Part shown: positions 54,158 through 64,000 of the stretch, piece after piece
Numbering within the stretch: position 1 is the stretch's first letter
Layout: every line of letters starts with the position of its first letter
Source of the DNA: Diabrotica undecimpunctata
Lineage: Eukaryota > Arthropoda > Insecta > Coleoptera > Chrysomelidae
Length of the DNA: 64,000 nt
Assembly (NCBI RefSeq): GCF_040954645.1
Contig: NC_092806.1
Coordinates: 133,020,476 to 133,084,475 of the forward strand
Direction: 5' to 3'
Notes under the pieces: model-generated
What the model was told of the DNA's origin: nothing
Seen by the model: the letters and a program-made list of their open reading frames with translations, nothing else
Database searches by the model: none
Position numbers and translations under genes: made by a program

Positions 54158-55219
54158 AAGTTATACCTACTTCTATACGCGCGTTCGACGTTGGAAATTT
54201 GTACGGGAGTGAATCGGCAAAATCATTACATATGTAAGATATAGGTAAGAGAGAGACAGAAGATATATTTTCTCTCTCTCTTTCTCTGTCGAGAATAAAA
54301 ATGTTCCTTTTGTAAATATATTTAATATTTATTAATATTATTATTAGTTTTTTATTAATATTATCATGGTAAATTAAACATATGCGTAAGTAAGTTATGT
54401 ATATTGTCATTTTTAAATACTTATGAATATTGCATTTTAATTTATATATATTGTAATATTATATTGAATTATGTTGCAGTGTATTGTAACAGAATAATAA
54501 ACAATCAGAATGCCCACTCTGCTTGAAAAAATAAGTACGCGCATCTCGGTCGCGCAGACGGAATCAGTCATGTTTTAGTCGAAACCAGTGCTGTTCAGTG
54601 ACATTTTATCTGGTTAGCATAGACAAATTAACCCGGTTTAATTTATTTACGGCAACTACAGACATAACATGCACTATTTTATTCGTACTTTTAGTTGATA
54701 AATAGATTAAATTATTTCAAATGTACTAAATTATTAATTTTTAAAAATTTAAATTACAGTTCTGTCGTCACAAATTTCTCAATTCGAGTCTATGTTTCCG
54801 TCTAAAACATGGCGTTCGCGTGCTGGCAAACTTCAAAGGCGGCATCGGAGAGTGGGCATTCTGATTGTTATTTATTCTGTGGTATTGTATCGTATTTTTA
54901 TATTAATAACAAAATAAACAATGGATTTTACTGCGGACTATGTGTAAAATTTTTTTTTGCATTCAACTCCTTTCATACATATATGAAAATAAAAATACAC
55001 ATTATCATCAAAATATTGATTCAATCCTTCATTTACTATACTTCTATTACAGGTCAAATGTTGTTTATATACAGCAAACGATGCACCATATACCTATATA
55101 CCTAATTCTGTTTCTCTTTCTGCTTTCTCTTACCTATAGCATTACATATGTAATGATTATGCAGATTTACTCCCATATAGATTTGTAACGGCGAACGCGT
55201 GTATAGAAGTATAACTTCT
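54158..55219. mobile_element. MITE-like element with about 130-bp inverted arms
   Basis: The left arm 54158-54300 and right arm (about 55098-55219, inverted and more diverged) both run inwards from AAGTTATAC, TTCTATAC.CGCGTTCG and contain TCATTACATATGTAA. The interior holds a second inverted-repeat element (54488-54884). No coding capacity. The left arm also exists as a solo copy at 53757. Confidence 0.65.
54488..54884. mobile_element. Nested MITE with 32-bp inverted ends
   Basis: ACAGAATAAWWAACAATCAG then AATGCCCACTCT at both ends, inverted (54489-54521 and 54851-54883). Further matching inside: GTTTTAGTCGAAAC and its near-complement (54570 and 54795). Length about 0.4 kb, no frame. Confidence 0.7.
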
Positions 55220-56005
55220 ACCGGTAGTCCCACTGGTCTGCCACACCCGTTTTTTTTTAATTTGTTAAGAATAAATATTAAAAATAAAATATTTAAGTAA
55301 GCACTAAATACTTTTTCAAACACAAGTAACTGACTGTCAAAATAAACGTATTTTAAACTAAAATTGTTATTCATTCCTATTATAGCTAGTCAGTATTATT
55401 GTGACTATGTATTTATATGATATCTCTAAACTTTTGTTTTATTTCTCTTAGCATTTTTGACAAATTACGTATTTTAAATGCATCTGTATATAATTAGTTG
55501 GCATAAGGAAGTGTCTCCAATCATATCTTTAGATACTTTAAGCACCTCAAATAGCCAGATTACAAGTATGAGGAAATATCTACCTCCAATTACATCATAC
55601 ATGTTTTATTGAATTGTGCTAATTATTGTCCACTTGATTTGAAGGTCTTCGATTTTACGTGTTTATATTATAAATTTTAATGGTTTATTTAATTAATTTC
55701 AGTTTATTACAAGTTTAAACAATAAATGATAAAAGATCGTGATACATTGTCGCTTATCTTGTAGTAAGATGATTTTCTATTTTTGGATATGTTTGTATAG
55801 CGAAATCACTGTTCTTAGTAAAATTCATGTGAGATTTCAATTTTTTCTTGGTAATGAAATCATTATCTATTAAAAAAAAGAATGGGTGAGCGAAAGGAGT
55901 ATTTCATATTCTTTTTTTGTATTTTCCGCCTTTTTCTAACAAATCCGTCTAGCTAATGGAAAAAAAATATTAACTATTAAATGTCTTTAATGGTATTTTG
56001 AAAAA
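55220..56005. other. No gene seen
   Basis: AT-rich intronic sequence. Confidence 0.5.
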
Positions 56006-56009
56006 CGCA

Positions 56010-56428
56010 ATATTATTACAAAGGAACAATTTGGCTACCAGAGACAGCGCTCCACAAAACATAATCTTGTACCACTCCAAACCCATGTCTCTAATGCAAT
56101 TAATAGCAAATAAGATCTGATAGCAGCTATCTTCGATATAGAAGGCCCATTTGATACCAAAATGCAATTCTTAACAAGCTTTTTTGATGTAACCTCACTG
56201 ACAACATATAAGCATTTATTATAAAAACTTCCTAAAATCTAGAACATTTAGGGTTTCTTCCTATATAAAATATAACTTCCTTTATTCTCCACACATCTAA
56301 CATGCCAGAGTTCCTCAAGGTTCAGTTTTAAGTACATCCTTATTCATTCTTGCAGATTAGCAGGTTATGTCACAATATTTCCTTCTCAATTAAATGAGCT
56401 AATAAACACAATATTATGGTGTATTATA
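56010..56428 (+). pseudogene. Jockey-like RT fragment, first copy
   Basis: Plus strand: EQFGYQRQRSTKHNLVPLQTHV, DLIAAIFDIEGPFDTK (motif A, Asp in FDIE) and, after shifts, FLHLTCQSSSRFSFKYILIHSCRLA (the VPQGSVL.P.LF block). Strongly decayed. The same region of the same family occurs again at 57690-58030 on the far side of the DD41D element. Confidence 0.6.
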
Positions 56429-57678
56429 AAGGGTTTATTTAGAGGTACTTTTTTTGGTGGGGATTTGATTGGAGATCGTACATGAATACTGTCAAACTGA
56501 CATTTCGCGTTTGTTCGGTATTGCTTGTCATTTCATGATGCCGGCTTAGCCCGGCAGATCGTCTAGAAATTATTAAGCTGAATTTTGAAAATAGGAGTTC
56601 TGTGAGGAATGTGTTTCGTACGCTTAGAGCAATTTATGGTCCACATAATCGGCCTACTGAACGTACAATTCGCTTTACGATTAGTAAGTTTGAAACCCAT
56701 TGTTCATTATTCTATAACACGCGACCAAATAGACCACATTCACCACGTACTGAAGAAAATATAGCGGCGGTAACGGATAGTGTACTCGAAAATAATGAAG
56801 AATCGATTCGTCGCCGTTCTCAACAGCTTGACTTCAATTATTGCAAGAGCTGAAGCCTACCGACCCTCAGAGTCGTCACCGTTTCAGTCGGTGGGCTCTT
56901 GATAAGTTTTCAGAAGATCCAGTGTTTTCGAGAAAAATTTTGTTTTCAGATAAGTCCCATTTTTGGCTTAATGGGTACGTTTATAAACAAAATGCCCGTA
57001 TTTGGGGTGATGAACAACCCAAAGAGGCTCAAGAGTTGCCGTTACACCCTGAAAAAACAACTGTTTGGTGTGGTTTATGGGCTGGTGAAATCGTTGGTAC
57101 ATATTTCTTTAAAACAGAGGCTGGCCAGAATGTTACTGTGAATGGAGACCGTTATCGTATCATGATAACGGACTATTTGGTACCTGAAATTGAAGCTCGT
57201 GGTCTCGGCGATATTTGGTTCCAACAAGATGGCGCTACTTGCTATACAGCCCGTGAAAGCATGGCTTTACTGCGAAAACGATTCGGTGAACGCTTAAAAG
57301 TGAAAAATTATTTCACGCTTTGAAACAGTGAATTGGTCGCCTAGATCCCGTGACATCTCACCTCTAGACTCTTTCTTTTGGGACTACCTAAAGTCCAAAG
57401 TCTACATGAATAAACCAGATACAATTGAGGCATTGGAGGTCAATATTACTCGAGTCATTGGTGAAATACCAATCGAAATGCTGGAACGAATCATTGAGAA
57501 TTGGAACTTCAGAATGAACAAACTTAATCGTAGTCATGGCCAACATTTAAAAGAAATTATCTTTAAGAAGTAATTAAAGAATGGTTCTTTTGTATGATAA
57601 TCAATATTTTCAAATAAAATTTATTTTTTTTCATTGTTTTTTCTTGTTGAAAAAAGTACCTCTAAATGAATCACCCTT
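56429..57678 (+). mobile_element. DD41D (rosa-type) mariner-like element with both ends
   Basis: Inverted ends AAGGGT...TTTAGAGGTACTTTTTT at 56429 inwards and from 57678 back. TA stands outside on both sides (56427-56428, 57679-57680). At 1250 bp it has the usual length. One near-complete transposase pseudogene fills it. Confidence 0.85.
56533..57573 (+). pseudogene. DD41D transposase pseudogene
   Basis: Plus strand: EIIKLNFENRSSVRNVFRTLR and NRPTERTIRFTISKFE (paired helix-turn-helix), NIAAVTDSVLENNEESIRRR, then after a frame change RHRFSRWALDKFSEDP, ILFSDKSHFWLNGYV (first Asp), HPEKTTVWCGLWAGEIVGTYF, DIWFQQDGATCYTARE (second Asp), and after one more base shift near 57320 NWSPRSRDISPLDSFFW (third Asp), ending NFRMNKLNRSHGQHLKEIIF. 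Relatives have 41 residues between the last two Asp, hence DD41D. All three catalytic Asp are kept, but two frameshifts break the frame. Confidence 0.88.
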
Positions 57679-57689
57679 TATAAACACAA

Positions 57690-58030
57690 GGGGACAAACT
57701 GGCTACCAGAGTCAGCGCTCTAAAAGAGATAATCTTGTACTACTCCATACCCATATATCTCAAACCCACAGATCAAACAAGATCGGATAGCAGCTATTTT
57801 CCACATAGAATGCGCATTTGATACCATCCCCAAAAACGCAATTCTCAAATTTCCTAACATCTAAAACATTCAGGGTTTCTATCAATAACTGACTTCCTTC
57901 TCCACACATCTAACATGATTTAACTCTTCAAGGTTTAGTTTTAAGCACATCCTTATTTATTCTTGCGAATAGCAAGTTTAAGCCACAATATTGCCTCACC
58001 AATTGAATGCGTGTTGTATGCCGTTGACCT
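57690..58030 (+). pseudogene. Jockey-like RT fragment, second copy
   Basis: Repeats the 56010-56400 block (CTGGCTACCAGAGTCAGCGC, TAATCTTGTACTACTCCATA) with substitutions. It codes for TGYQSQRSKRDNLVLLHTHI and decayed motif A. Direct repetition of the same RT part on both sides of the DD41D element suggests duplication of the host LINE piece or two insertions. Confidence 0.6.
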
Positions 58031-58375
58031 AATAATGTACTGTCATGGTAAATCGAATCAGACTTATCAAATGTCTTTTTTATGCCAAAATATGCCAACA
58101 ACTTGGTGTCAGTACTATCTTCAAAGAAGTCCTAAACAGTTCAGACCAAATCAACTAGGTGCGGTAATCAAATTACTCGAGAAAAATCAACTATTAAATA
58201 AAATGTTAAATGTGTTTTCTTTTTTATGTAAAATGTTAACTATATTACTTGTAATTTATATTACATATATTATAATTTTATAATATATATTAAACTGTAA
58301 CTCGTGAGAATGACCATAGATGTCACATGCGCGTTAATTTAATTAAAAAAATAAAATATTATCCTCTTCAGAGGC
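58031..58375. other. No gene seen
   Basis: AT-rich; includes the region downstream of the Penelope element's coding end. Confidence 0.45.
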
Positions 58376-58377
58376 TT

Positions 58378-60060
58378 TTATTTCTTTTCACTTCCCATTT
58401 CTAATTGCCTACTATTTTGTTTCCTATTATTGAAAGCCCTTTTATGTTTTGCTATACGTTTGATAAAAGTTCTACCAGTCTGACCGATGTAAGTTTTTGG
58501 GCAGTCGCCGCATTTAAGTTTGTATACACCACTGTGTAAGTGCTTTTTATTTTGGCTCTTGTTGTTTTTAATATATTTGGCTAAGTTGTTGTTTGTTCTA
58601 AGAGCTCTCCGTCCGGCTCGCGGAGATAAGAATACGGCCGGGGTCGGAAAGCCCTGCCTGTCGTAAGAGGCGACTAATGGGTAGGAATAGGGAGGTGGAG
58701 AGCCGTCGCTTGAGGTGTCGGGTTGGTAGAAACGCACACGGTCGCTTCGGTGACACGGTCACCGGTCTACATTCCTAGTATCCGAGACGAGACTCTCGTG
58801 GGACCACTCTACTCCCATTCCAAAAGAGCCTGGTGAGGTTGAATGAGCTGGGCCCGTACATACCTCTCCTGACCTTGTGTCAGGCGTGGTGTGGGTGCCC
58901 CGGCACGTACCCACCGGGAGATCTAAGAGTGGTAGAGGAGAGATCCTCGGCGGCGACCTGTCTACGTGCGAGGTGGAAATTCCTCCGCCTGCCGAGCCTA
59001 TCCGCCCGTGGTGTGGGAATAACGGCTAGGTGAGGTACTCGCAACACAGGTACTACAGGGAGGGTGAAGCCCCCACGTGGTGTGACTTGCACACGCTGCG
59101 TGGCACCTTCACTTTGGTGTCGGACTCGTAGGGGCAGAGGTTTCACTATGGGCGTATGTCGAGAGATAGGTAGCCCAGGGTCCTGCCAGGTCTTTGTACT
59201 TGGAGGGCACGCACTTTAGCAATGTTCTAAGAGCTAGTGTTATTCTTTTTGTTGTGTTTGGCTACTTTTTTTTGTATGTGTTTGGCTACTTTTTGTTGTT
59301 ATTTTGCCTGTATATGTAATCGAGCAGAAGGTACTGGATTTTTCCTCTGGTGGTGAAAATACTAATTTCAGGGCTTTCTTGTGTAGTTTTTGATTTAAAA
59401 TTTTATTAACTGTTTATTCGTTGTACCCATTGTTTACTGCTATTCGCTTAATGATATTTAATTCTGTCTCAAAGTTGTATTTTGACTTCGAATTTCTATT
59501 AATCTATGTAACATACTATGATAGGCTGCCAGTTTATGTTGTGTAGGATGGGATGATGAATTGTGCATAGTCGTGTCAGTATGGGTAGGTTTATGAAATA
59601 CGGAGAACTCAAGTTTAAATCTGATGATTTTTAAATCTAAAAAATTACTGGATTGATTTTGTTCTGTTTCTATTTAATATGACTATGGAATGAATTAATA
59701 TACGATAAAATTGATAAAGTTGTCTGTTAGTTCCTGTAAAACATCGTCTACGTATCTCCACCAATATAAAAACTGTTTGAATACGGGATGTTTTAAAATC
59801 TTTGTCTCTAGATGATCCATAAAAATGTCTGATAGCAATGGGCTATTGGGATTACCCATTGTAACTCCTGCACTGTTATCTGGATATATTTGATTATTAA
59901 ATTCAGTCCTGGTCAGTAATGATTGGATCTTTACCTAATATTCCTCCTACAGAAATTTTTGTTGTTGTATTATACGTATTTCGAACAGAACCATGATTTT
60001 CTAAATAAATTTGCACAATTTTGAAGCATTGTTCAGACGTCAGTCTATTCATGCTGAAAT
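58378..60060 (-). pseudogene. Penelope-like element: RT and GIY-YIG nuclease, split by an insertion
   Basis: Minus strand. RT part: MNRLTSEQCFKIVQIYLENH (60050 down), GVTMGNPNSPLLSDIFMDHLE (about 59870), WWRYVDDVLQEL (motif C, YVDD, about 59760), PIHTDTTMHNSSSHPTQHKL AAYHS equivalents (about 59560) and KIQYLLLDYIYRQNN. After the 616-bp insertion comes SGVYKLKCGDCPKTYIGQTG, the GIY-YIG nuclease core, with RTFIKRIAKHKRAF following (58540-58430). Penelope RTs prime at chromosome breaks or nicks made by the GIY-YIG nuclease. Here several frameshifts and stops lie in the RT; the nuclease stretch is open. Confidence 0.88.
58607..59222. mobile_element. GC-rich 616-bp insertion with 13-bp target duplication
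   Basis: TGTTCTAAGAGCT stands at 58594-58606 and 59223-59235, an exact 13-bp duplication. The insert is far more GC-rich than anything near it. It contains GCCCTGCCTGTCGTAAGAGG and CGACTAATGGG, a motif I associate with untranslated ends of some insect non-LTR elements (recollection, unverified). Open frames on both strands (for example 58880-59146 minus) show no known domain. No poly(A). Perhaps a truncated LINE end or a SINE-like unit. Confidence 0.7.
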
Positions 60061-60122
60061 ATCAAATCAAACTAAACATAAACCACTTGGCAGCTGTCAA
60101 AATGGCCGCCACTTAAAAAGTA

Positions 60123-61066
60123 TTGCCAACTTACATTTCTATACCTCTAAAAAAACACCCTTTACAAACACCTATGTCGGCTTATCATAGAGGAGAAATC
60201 CGCCAAGGAGACTCGCTCAGCCCATTGTTATTCAATATGGTGATGAATCAAATAATTCACGAAGTAAGAAAACGACACGGATACCACATGGGAGAGCATA
60301 AAATCACGATACTATGCTATGCCGATGATGCAGTACTAATTGCTGATAACGAAGATAACCTACAAAGGCAGCTCCATACCTTCAATATCACAGCGAACAA
60401 ACTTAATATGAGAATATTAGTAGAAAAAACTAAATGTATAGTACTCAGTAAAGAGTCGCGTAGATGCAAACTAGAAATAGACGGCAAAATTGTAGAACAA
60501 GTAATGAAATTCAATTACCTAGGAGTAGAGATCACTAGTGACAGGGATATAAGAACAGAGACCACAAGGCAAGCATCAAAAGCGGCAAGGAGACAACCAA
60601 TATGGCCGGCAAACCATATGGAGAAATAAATATCTGACCACGGAAAGCAAAATGAAAGTATACAAGATAACAGTAAGACCAATCCTAACATATGCAGCGG
60701 AGACAAGGACCGATACAAGAAAGACGAAACAACAAATCAACACTATCGAATTGAAAGTATTAAGATCAATAGCGGGCATATCATTAAGAGACAGACAAAC
60801 CAAGAGAAGTATACGCGAACAATGTAAAATTCAAAATATTAACAGGTTAATAAAAACAAAAAAAAAACTGGAACGAACATGTAAACCGAATGGGACCAGA
60901 TAGATTAGCGAACATCTGTAAAAACAACAAGCCGTATAGCAGAAGACCCGTTGGAAGGCCGGCAAAAAGGTGGAAAGATAATGTACAGTCAACAACGACT
61001 GAAACAGAATAAGAGGCAGACAAACAGGAGTAATCCTAGTCGCGCGAAGAAGAAGAAGAAGAAGAA
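60123..61066 (+). pseudogene. LINE reverse transcriptase C-terminal half with GAA tail
   Basis: Plus strand: an RG.IRQGDSLSPLLFNMVMN motif B, EVRKRHGYHMGEHKITILCYADDAVLIAD (motif C), NMRILVEKTKCIVLS, KFNYLGVEITSDRD, then after a shift ESKMKVYKITVRPILTYAAETR, IELKVLRSIAGISLRDR and RRPVGRPAKRWKDN. It ends at a GAAGAAGAAGAAGAAGAAG tail (61047-61065). One open stretch of 168 codons runs from 60123 to 60626. YADD is intact. 5'-truncated at motif B. Same family as 52230-53755. Confidence 0.85.
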
Positions 61067-61659
61067 ATACCATCTGAATCACTTAAATATATGTATATAG
61101 TTTCACTAAAATAAGCCAATGCGTACAATTATGAAGATTAAAAACATACGCATAACGAGTCACGCATTAACAATATTTCTAAAAATTCCTAACTCAACAA
61201 TATACAAAAAATGTCAAGATTTGTGTCCATCAAAACGTAATATATGACCAAACCTAATGTAAATGTAAAGAGCATCTGTCAGTTATTTTGTAGATAAAGC
61301 TCACTTAACTCTTTTGGTTTCCCACTGATTTTGAAACCGACCCCGCCTTTATACAAATGATTATTTATATATACATATAGTCTTTTTAAGACATTACGAA
61401 GGCAGAAAAGAAACTCCTTAATTTTTTGAGCAGTATGTAAGAGCAAGAAACTATGTATTGATACATCCTACAATGTATCAATAATATACGATAAAAATTT
61501 TACCTAAAATATAATCAACGGATGCAGTATGCCATGGACGCACTGTTGAAAATACATTTTTGATACAAATTAAATTTTAATATTTAAATTTTAATAAATC
61601 GGTAATGAGCTTCAAATCGGCGGCATAGAATTTTTACAGTTTAAGAAGTATACACTTAC
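61067..61659. other. No gene seen (TBL2 intron)
   Basis: AT-rich intronic sequence leading up to the splice donor of the TBL2 exon at 61660. Confidence 0.5.
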
Positions 61660-61880
61660 CTTTGGAAATGTAAAAGCTTTGGATGCCGTAAGAAACCCAT
61701 CTTTCTTCTTCTCGACTTTATAGACCTCAACAGCATTTTCATTGTATTTGTTTATAATAAAGGCTTTGGAATCTGGACTCCACTTCACGTGAGTAGCATG
61801 ATCGAACTCAATATTGACTCGTAAAGATTTCCTATCCTTTGAGCTGAAATCTTTGGTATCCCAAAGAAAAACTGCACCAG
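61660..61880 (-). CDS. TBL2: TBL2 internal exon (WD-repeat region, first exon in view)
   Basis: Minus-strand exon of 221 bp: acceptor TTTTGTTACAG above 61880, donor GTAAGT below 61660. It begins two bases into an Ala codon and ends in phase 0. It encodes GAVFLWDTKDFSSKDRKSLR, VNIEFDHATHVKWSPDSKAF, YNENAVEVYKVEKKKDG and AFTFPK. The W(S/D)TKDF...E..S.R.N.E.DHAT.V..SPD.RAF signature and the closing FPK are specific to TBL2 among WD proteins (family knowledge). The exon is open throughout and reads straight into the exon at 17576-17762. Upstream exons with the N-terminal membrane segment must lie beyond the window. Confidence 0.92.
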
Positions 61881-62845
61881 CTGTAACAAAATACACGTTT
61901 AGATAGAGATTAAAGTACCTAATGTTTGAAAAAATTTGTGAATTGTTTGAGCGTCTATAAAAAGGGTCATTTGAAATATTTTGCTAATAATAAATAAGAT
62001 TTTTACATCTTATTGTAAGGTTAGTGACTTAAGTGTTTTTTTTATTTTCCAGAGACTTCTCATTATTAAAATTGGAAGATATGCACAAATTAATCACATA
62101 ATTTTATTTTTAATATTTTAATAATATATTCTTAAACTGAGTGATAATTTTGTCTATTTTAACTTTTTTTTAGGAGGTGATAATGTGTTAAAGACCTCTG
62201 GGAAGATGCCCCAGGTACGTTGGATTCAGCCGGTTATGCCTAACCGTAACCAGCTGCAAACCTACTAAACTCACCCACCCTTTCTCCAACTGAAGGGCCA
62301 AAACCGCTTTTAGCGAGCATAGCGTCTGTCCCGTCAGCTTTGCTCGTTACTCCCATCTGTCATGACGTCCCGGCCACTCCACCCCATCCACGCTTGCAAC
62401 AGCACATGCTTTGTAAAGGAAAACGACCTGCGTGCAAGACAATGTGTGTGGGAGGGACAGTGTCGTCATTCCACTTATCGTAAACTAACAGAGAGTTACC
62501 AGACAAACTAGTAAGAACAACTCCTTTCATTCTGCACCCCAGTGTGGTGGACCCATTCTTCCCTCCATTCATACTAGACAAAACATAAAAAAAACTTACA
62601 CACGCTACAAATAGACAAAACATGGTTTAAATGGCTGTTGTGTCTTATAGTTTGGTGGGGGCTGTTTAGAGGCTCTCCCCATGTATAGAATTCTTAATGT
62701 ATAAAAAATTAATGCAATATAGGTATATATCCGTATAAATAAAATCATTTAAAAGTTAAAACTAGACTCAAGATCTGTTAAAAAGTTGAAAGAAAAAAAA
62801 ATTATGTTAAAAGCTAAAAGATTAAAATAATGGAAGTTATATTGG
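61881..62845. other. TBL2 upstream intron, no exon seen
   Basis: AT-rich to 62160, then a GC-richer stretch (62160-62640) that may be the untranslated end of the R1-type element. A minus-strand frame there (62360-62623) starts with a hydrophobic, signal-like segment but has no known domain. No further TBL2 exon recognised. Confidence 0.45.
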
Positions 62846-62849
62846 CTCC

Positions 62850-64000
62850 CACTTATTATTTCTGTTGCAGTCTCGTCTCTTTTTCTTCTTTACGTTTTAT
62901 GGTTGCAGTGACAAAACCAATAATCAACTCAACCATTTTAATGTTTTCTATTGCCTTTTGCATTAATTCATGAGGTTCACCCAGAGGGGACTCCAGTCCC
63001 AGCTGTAGCGAGGCTTGCCCTTTATGTTATATAGGACATACGAATATCACGTGGTACGCATCATCCACTGCTCCGCACTCGGTGCACAGATCATCCTCGG
63101 TTTTTTTTTATACCGTACGTATATGACCGGAAAGATCCCTACCGCGTTATCCATTGCATGAAGTAGTAGTTGACCCGCCTGTGTCTACATTCGTACCACC
63201 TCACTACATCAGAAATAAGCGCGCTCGTCCACGCGGACTTACCTGTTTCCTTTGAGCGCTGGTTCTGCCACATCTCCAGACTTCTTCTTTCTTCTGGTTA
63301 TGAACCTAAAGCTCCGTTGCCCCTTCCAAACATTCGGACTCTCTCTGGCCAGAATATGCACCGGTACAACCACGTCCACTACTTGTAGAGCAATGGTTAA
63401 TGCGATTATGTACTCTGTGCCTACTCTGATCAAGGGTTTTCTCTGTGCTTTAAGAAGCATGTCTCTATAGTTTGCCTTATTTAGGACATCATGTCACACT
63501 GGGGCCCGGTATAATATTGTGGACATGATGGATTGTAACATTACCATCCTCTTGTGTGATCCGGGACCCCCCATATTCGGCATGATATTATTCAGAGCTG
63601 AGGTGCTTTCTTCTGCCTTCCGATATGCTTTTTGTATATGCTGGCCGAATGTCATCTTGTTGTCGAATGCTATTCCAAGATATTTTGCCTTTTTCTGGAG
63701 GCTCAGACAGGGGCCGAAAGTTTACGTCTTGATGGTATCGCGGTCACTATAAGATAATTATTTCAGTCTTCAATTCATGTCGTCTTCGATTAGTAGAACT
63801 AGGTTGTCTGCGTATGCTATTGCACTTACTCCTTATGTTCTATTTACTTCTAGTACCCCATTGTATAAATTGTATAAGATGTTCCATAAGGTGGGTCACA
63901 GGACCGACCCTTGGGGTACTCCAGCAGTTATCCTCATCTTATTATTCTTTATAATGCACACGCTTCTTTCCAATAGATAGTCCTTTATTATATTGGACAC
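62850..64000 (-). pseudogene. R1-type LINE, RT to C-terminus (runs off the window)
   Basis: Minus strand, entering at the window edge: GVPQGSVLGPTLWNILY analogue (about 63920), AIAYADNLVLLIEDD (motif C, about 63820), KYLGI/FDNKMTFGQHIQKAYRKAE (about 63650), MLLKAQRKPLIRVGTEYIIA (63460), LQVVDVVVPVHILARE, and a zinc-binding tail CTECGAVDDAYHVIF.C (about 63090-63030). GVPQGSVLGP..WN and the terminal C..C....H...C finger define R1-clade elements. Motif C reads YADN in place of YADD. Stops and shifts occur; only the 73-codon piece at 63239-63460 is long. Confidence 0.82.

Larger units (their letters stand above)
17763..61659 (-). other. TBL2: TBL2 intron (about 43.9 kb)
   Basis: Minus-strand phase-0 intron from the donor CCAAAG|GTAAGT (61660/61659) to the acceptor TTTCAG at 17763. 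It is filled with LINEs, Penelope-like, Tigger, mariner, DD41D and Harbinger elements and MITEs in both orientations. No second host gene was recognised inside it. Confidence 0.8.

Noticed and set aside
58330..58380. CTCTGAAGAGG beside the Penelope coding end (minus strand) considered as a hammerhead
   Set aside because: Only the CUGAAGA block is present; no GAAA or helix II partner follows.
58880..59146. Arg/Pro-rich frame in the GC-rich insertion
   Set aside because: High GC removes stop codons, so long frames are expected by chance on both strands.
62360..62623. 87-codon frame with a signal-peptide-like start
   Set aside because: Hydrophobic start but no known mature domain, and it lies in probable R1 untranslated sequence; not called as a gene.

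Overview
The window is eukaryotic, almost certainly from a large, repeat-choked insect genome. I lean towards a beetle, but nothing in the sequence settles the order. It is AT-rich, has spliceosomal introns, no operons, and dozens of decayed insect-type transposable elements. The only conserved cellular gene I can support is TBL2 (transducin beta-like 2, a WD-repeat protein) on the minus strand. Three internal coding exons lie at 61660-61880, 17576-17762 and 8070-8261. Their reading phases join cleanly (0, then 1), and both ends of the gene lie outside the window. The two complete introns are about 43.9 kb and 9.3 kb. Nearly everything else is mobile-element sequence inside or beside these introns.

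Layout. 1-8 kb: a non-autonomous hAT element with a perfect 8-bp duplication; a PIF/Harbinger remnant; and an IS630/Tc1-like element whose catalytic spacing is about 82 residues (DD82E), with a complete but broken piggyBac element nested inside it. 8-17.6 kb: a second, internally deleted piggyBac; a jockey-like LINE piece; a snap-back hairpin; and a Harbinger element carrying a MITE that itself carries a LINE piece. 18-24 kb: an inverted repeat with two hammerhead-ribozyme-like motifs, LINE pieces and a mariner. 24-28 kb: a long minus-strand LINE (endonuclease plus reverse transcriptase) interrupted by a 406-bp hammerhead-bearing insertion. 27.8-31.3 kb: a Tigger/pogo element split by a young 5'-truncated RTE-type LINE that keeps a 543-codon open frame.

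31-48 kb is a mosaic of LINE tails, a second hammerhead-bearing inverted repeat, a Penelope remnant with 0.2-kb inverted arms, a DD41D mariner remnant, a Harbinger remnant and a two-copy dispersed repeat of unknown class. 49.09 kb carries the end of an LTR and a tRNA-Lys-type primer-binding site. 50-56 kb has LINE pieces, a further hammerhead-like motif and MITE-like repeats. 56.4-57.7 kb is a DD41D mariner with intact ends. 58.4-60.1 kb is a Penelope-like element (RT plus GIY-YIG nuclease) split by a GC-rich 616-bp insertion with a 13-bp duplication. 60.1-61.1 kb is a LINE, and 62.9-64 kb an R1-type LINE.

The most interesting signal is a set of hammerhead-ribozyme motifs at 18.4/18.7, 25.4, 33.9/34.1 and 51.1 kb, plus a degenerate pair at 41.4/42.1 kb. 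Most have helices that pair, and they sit in Penelope-style inverted repeats. Hammerheads in Penelope-like elements are known in general; these copies and their variation are what deserves checking. All family assignments are from reading the sequence, without database searches.
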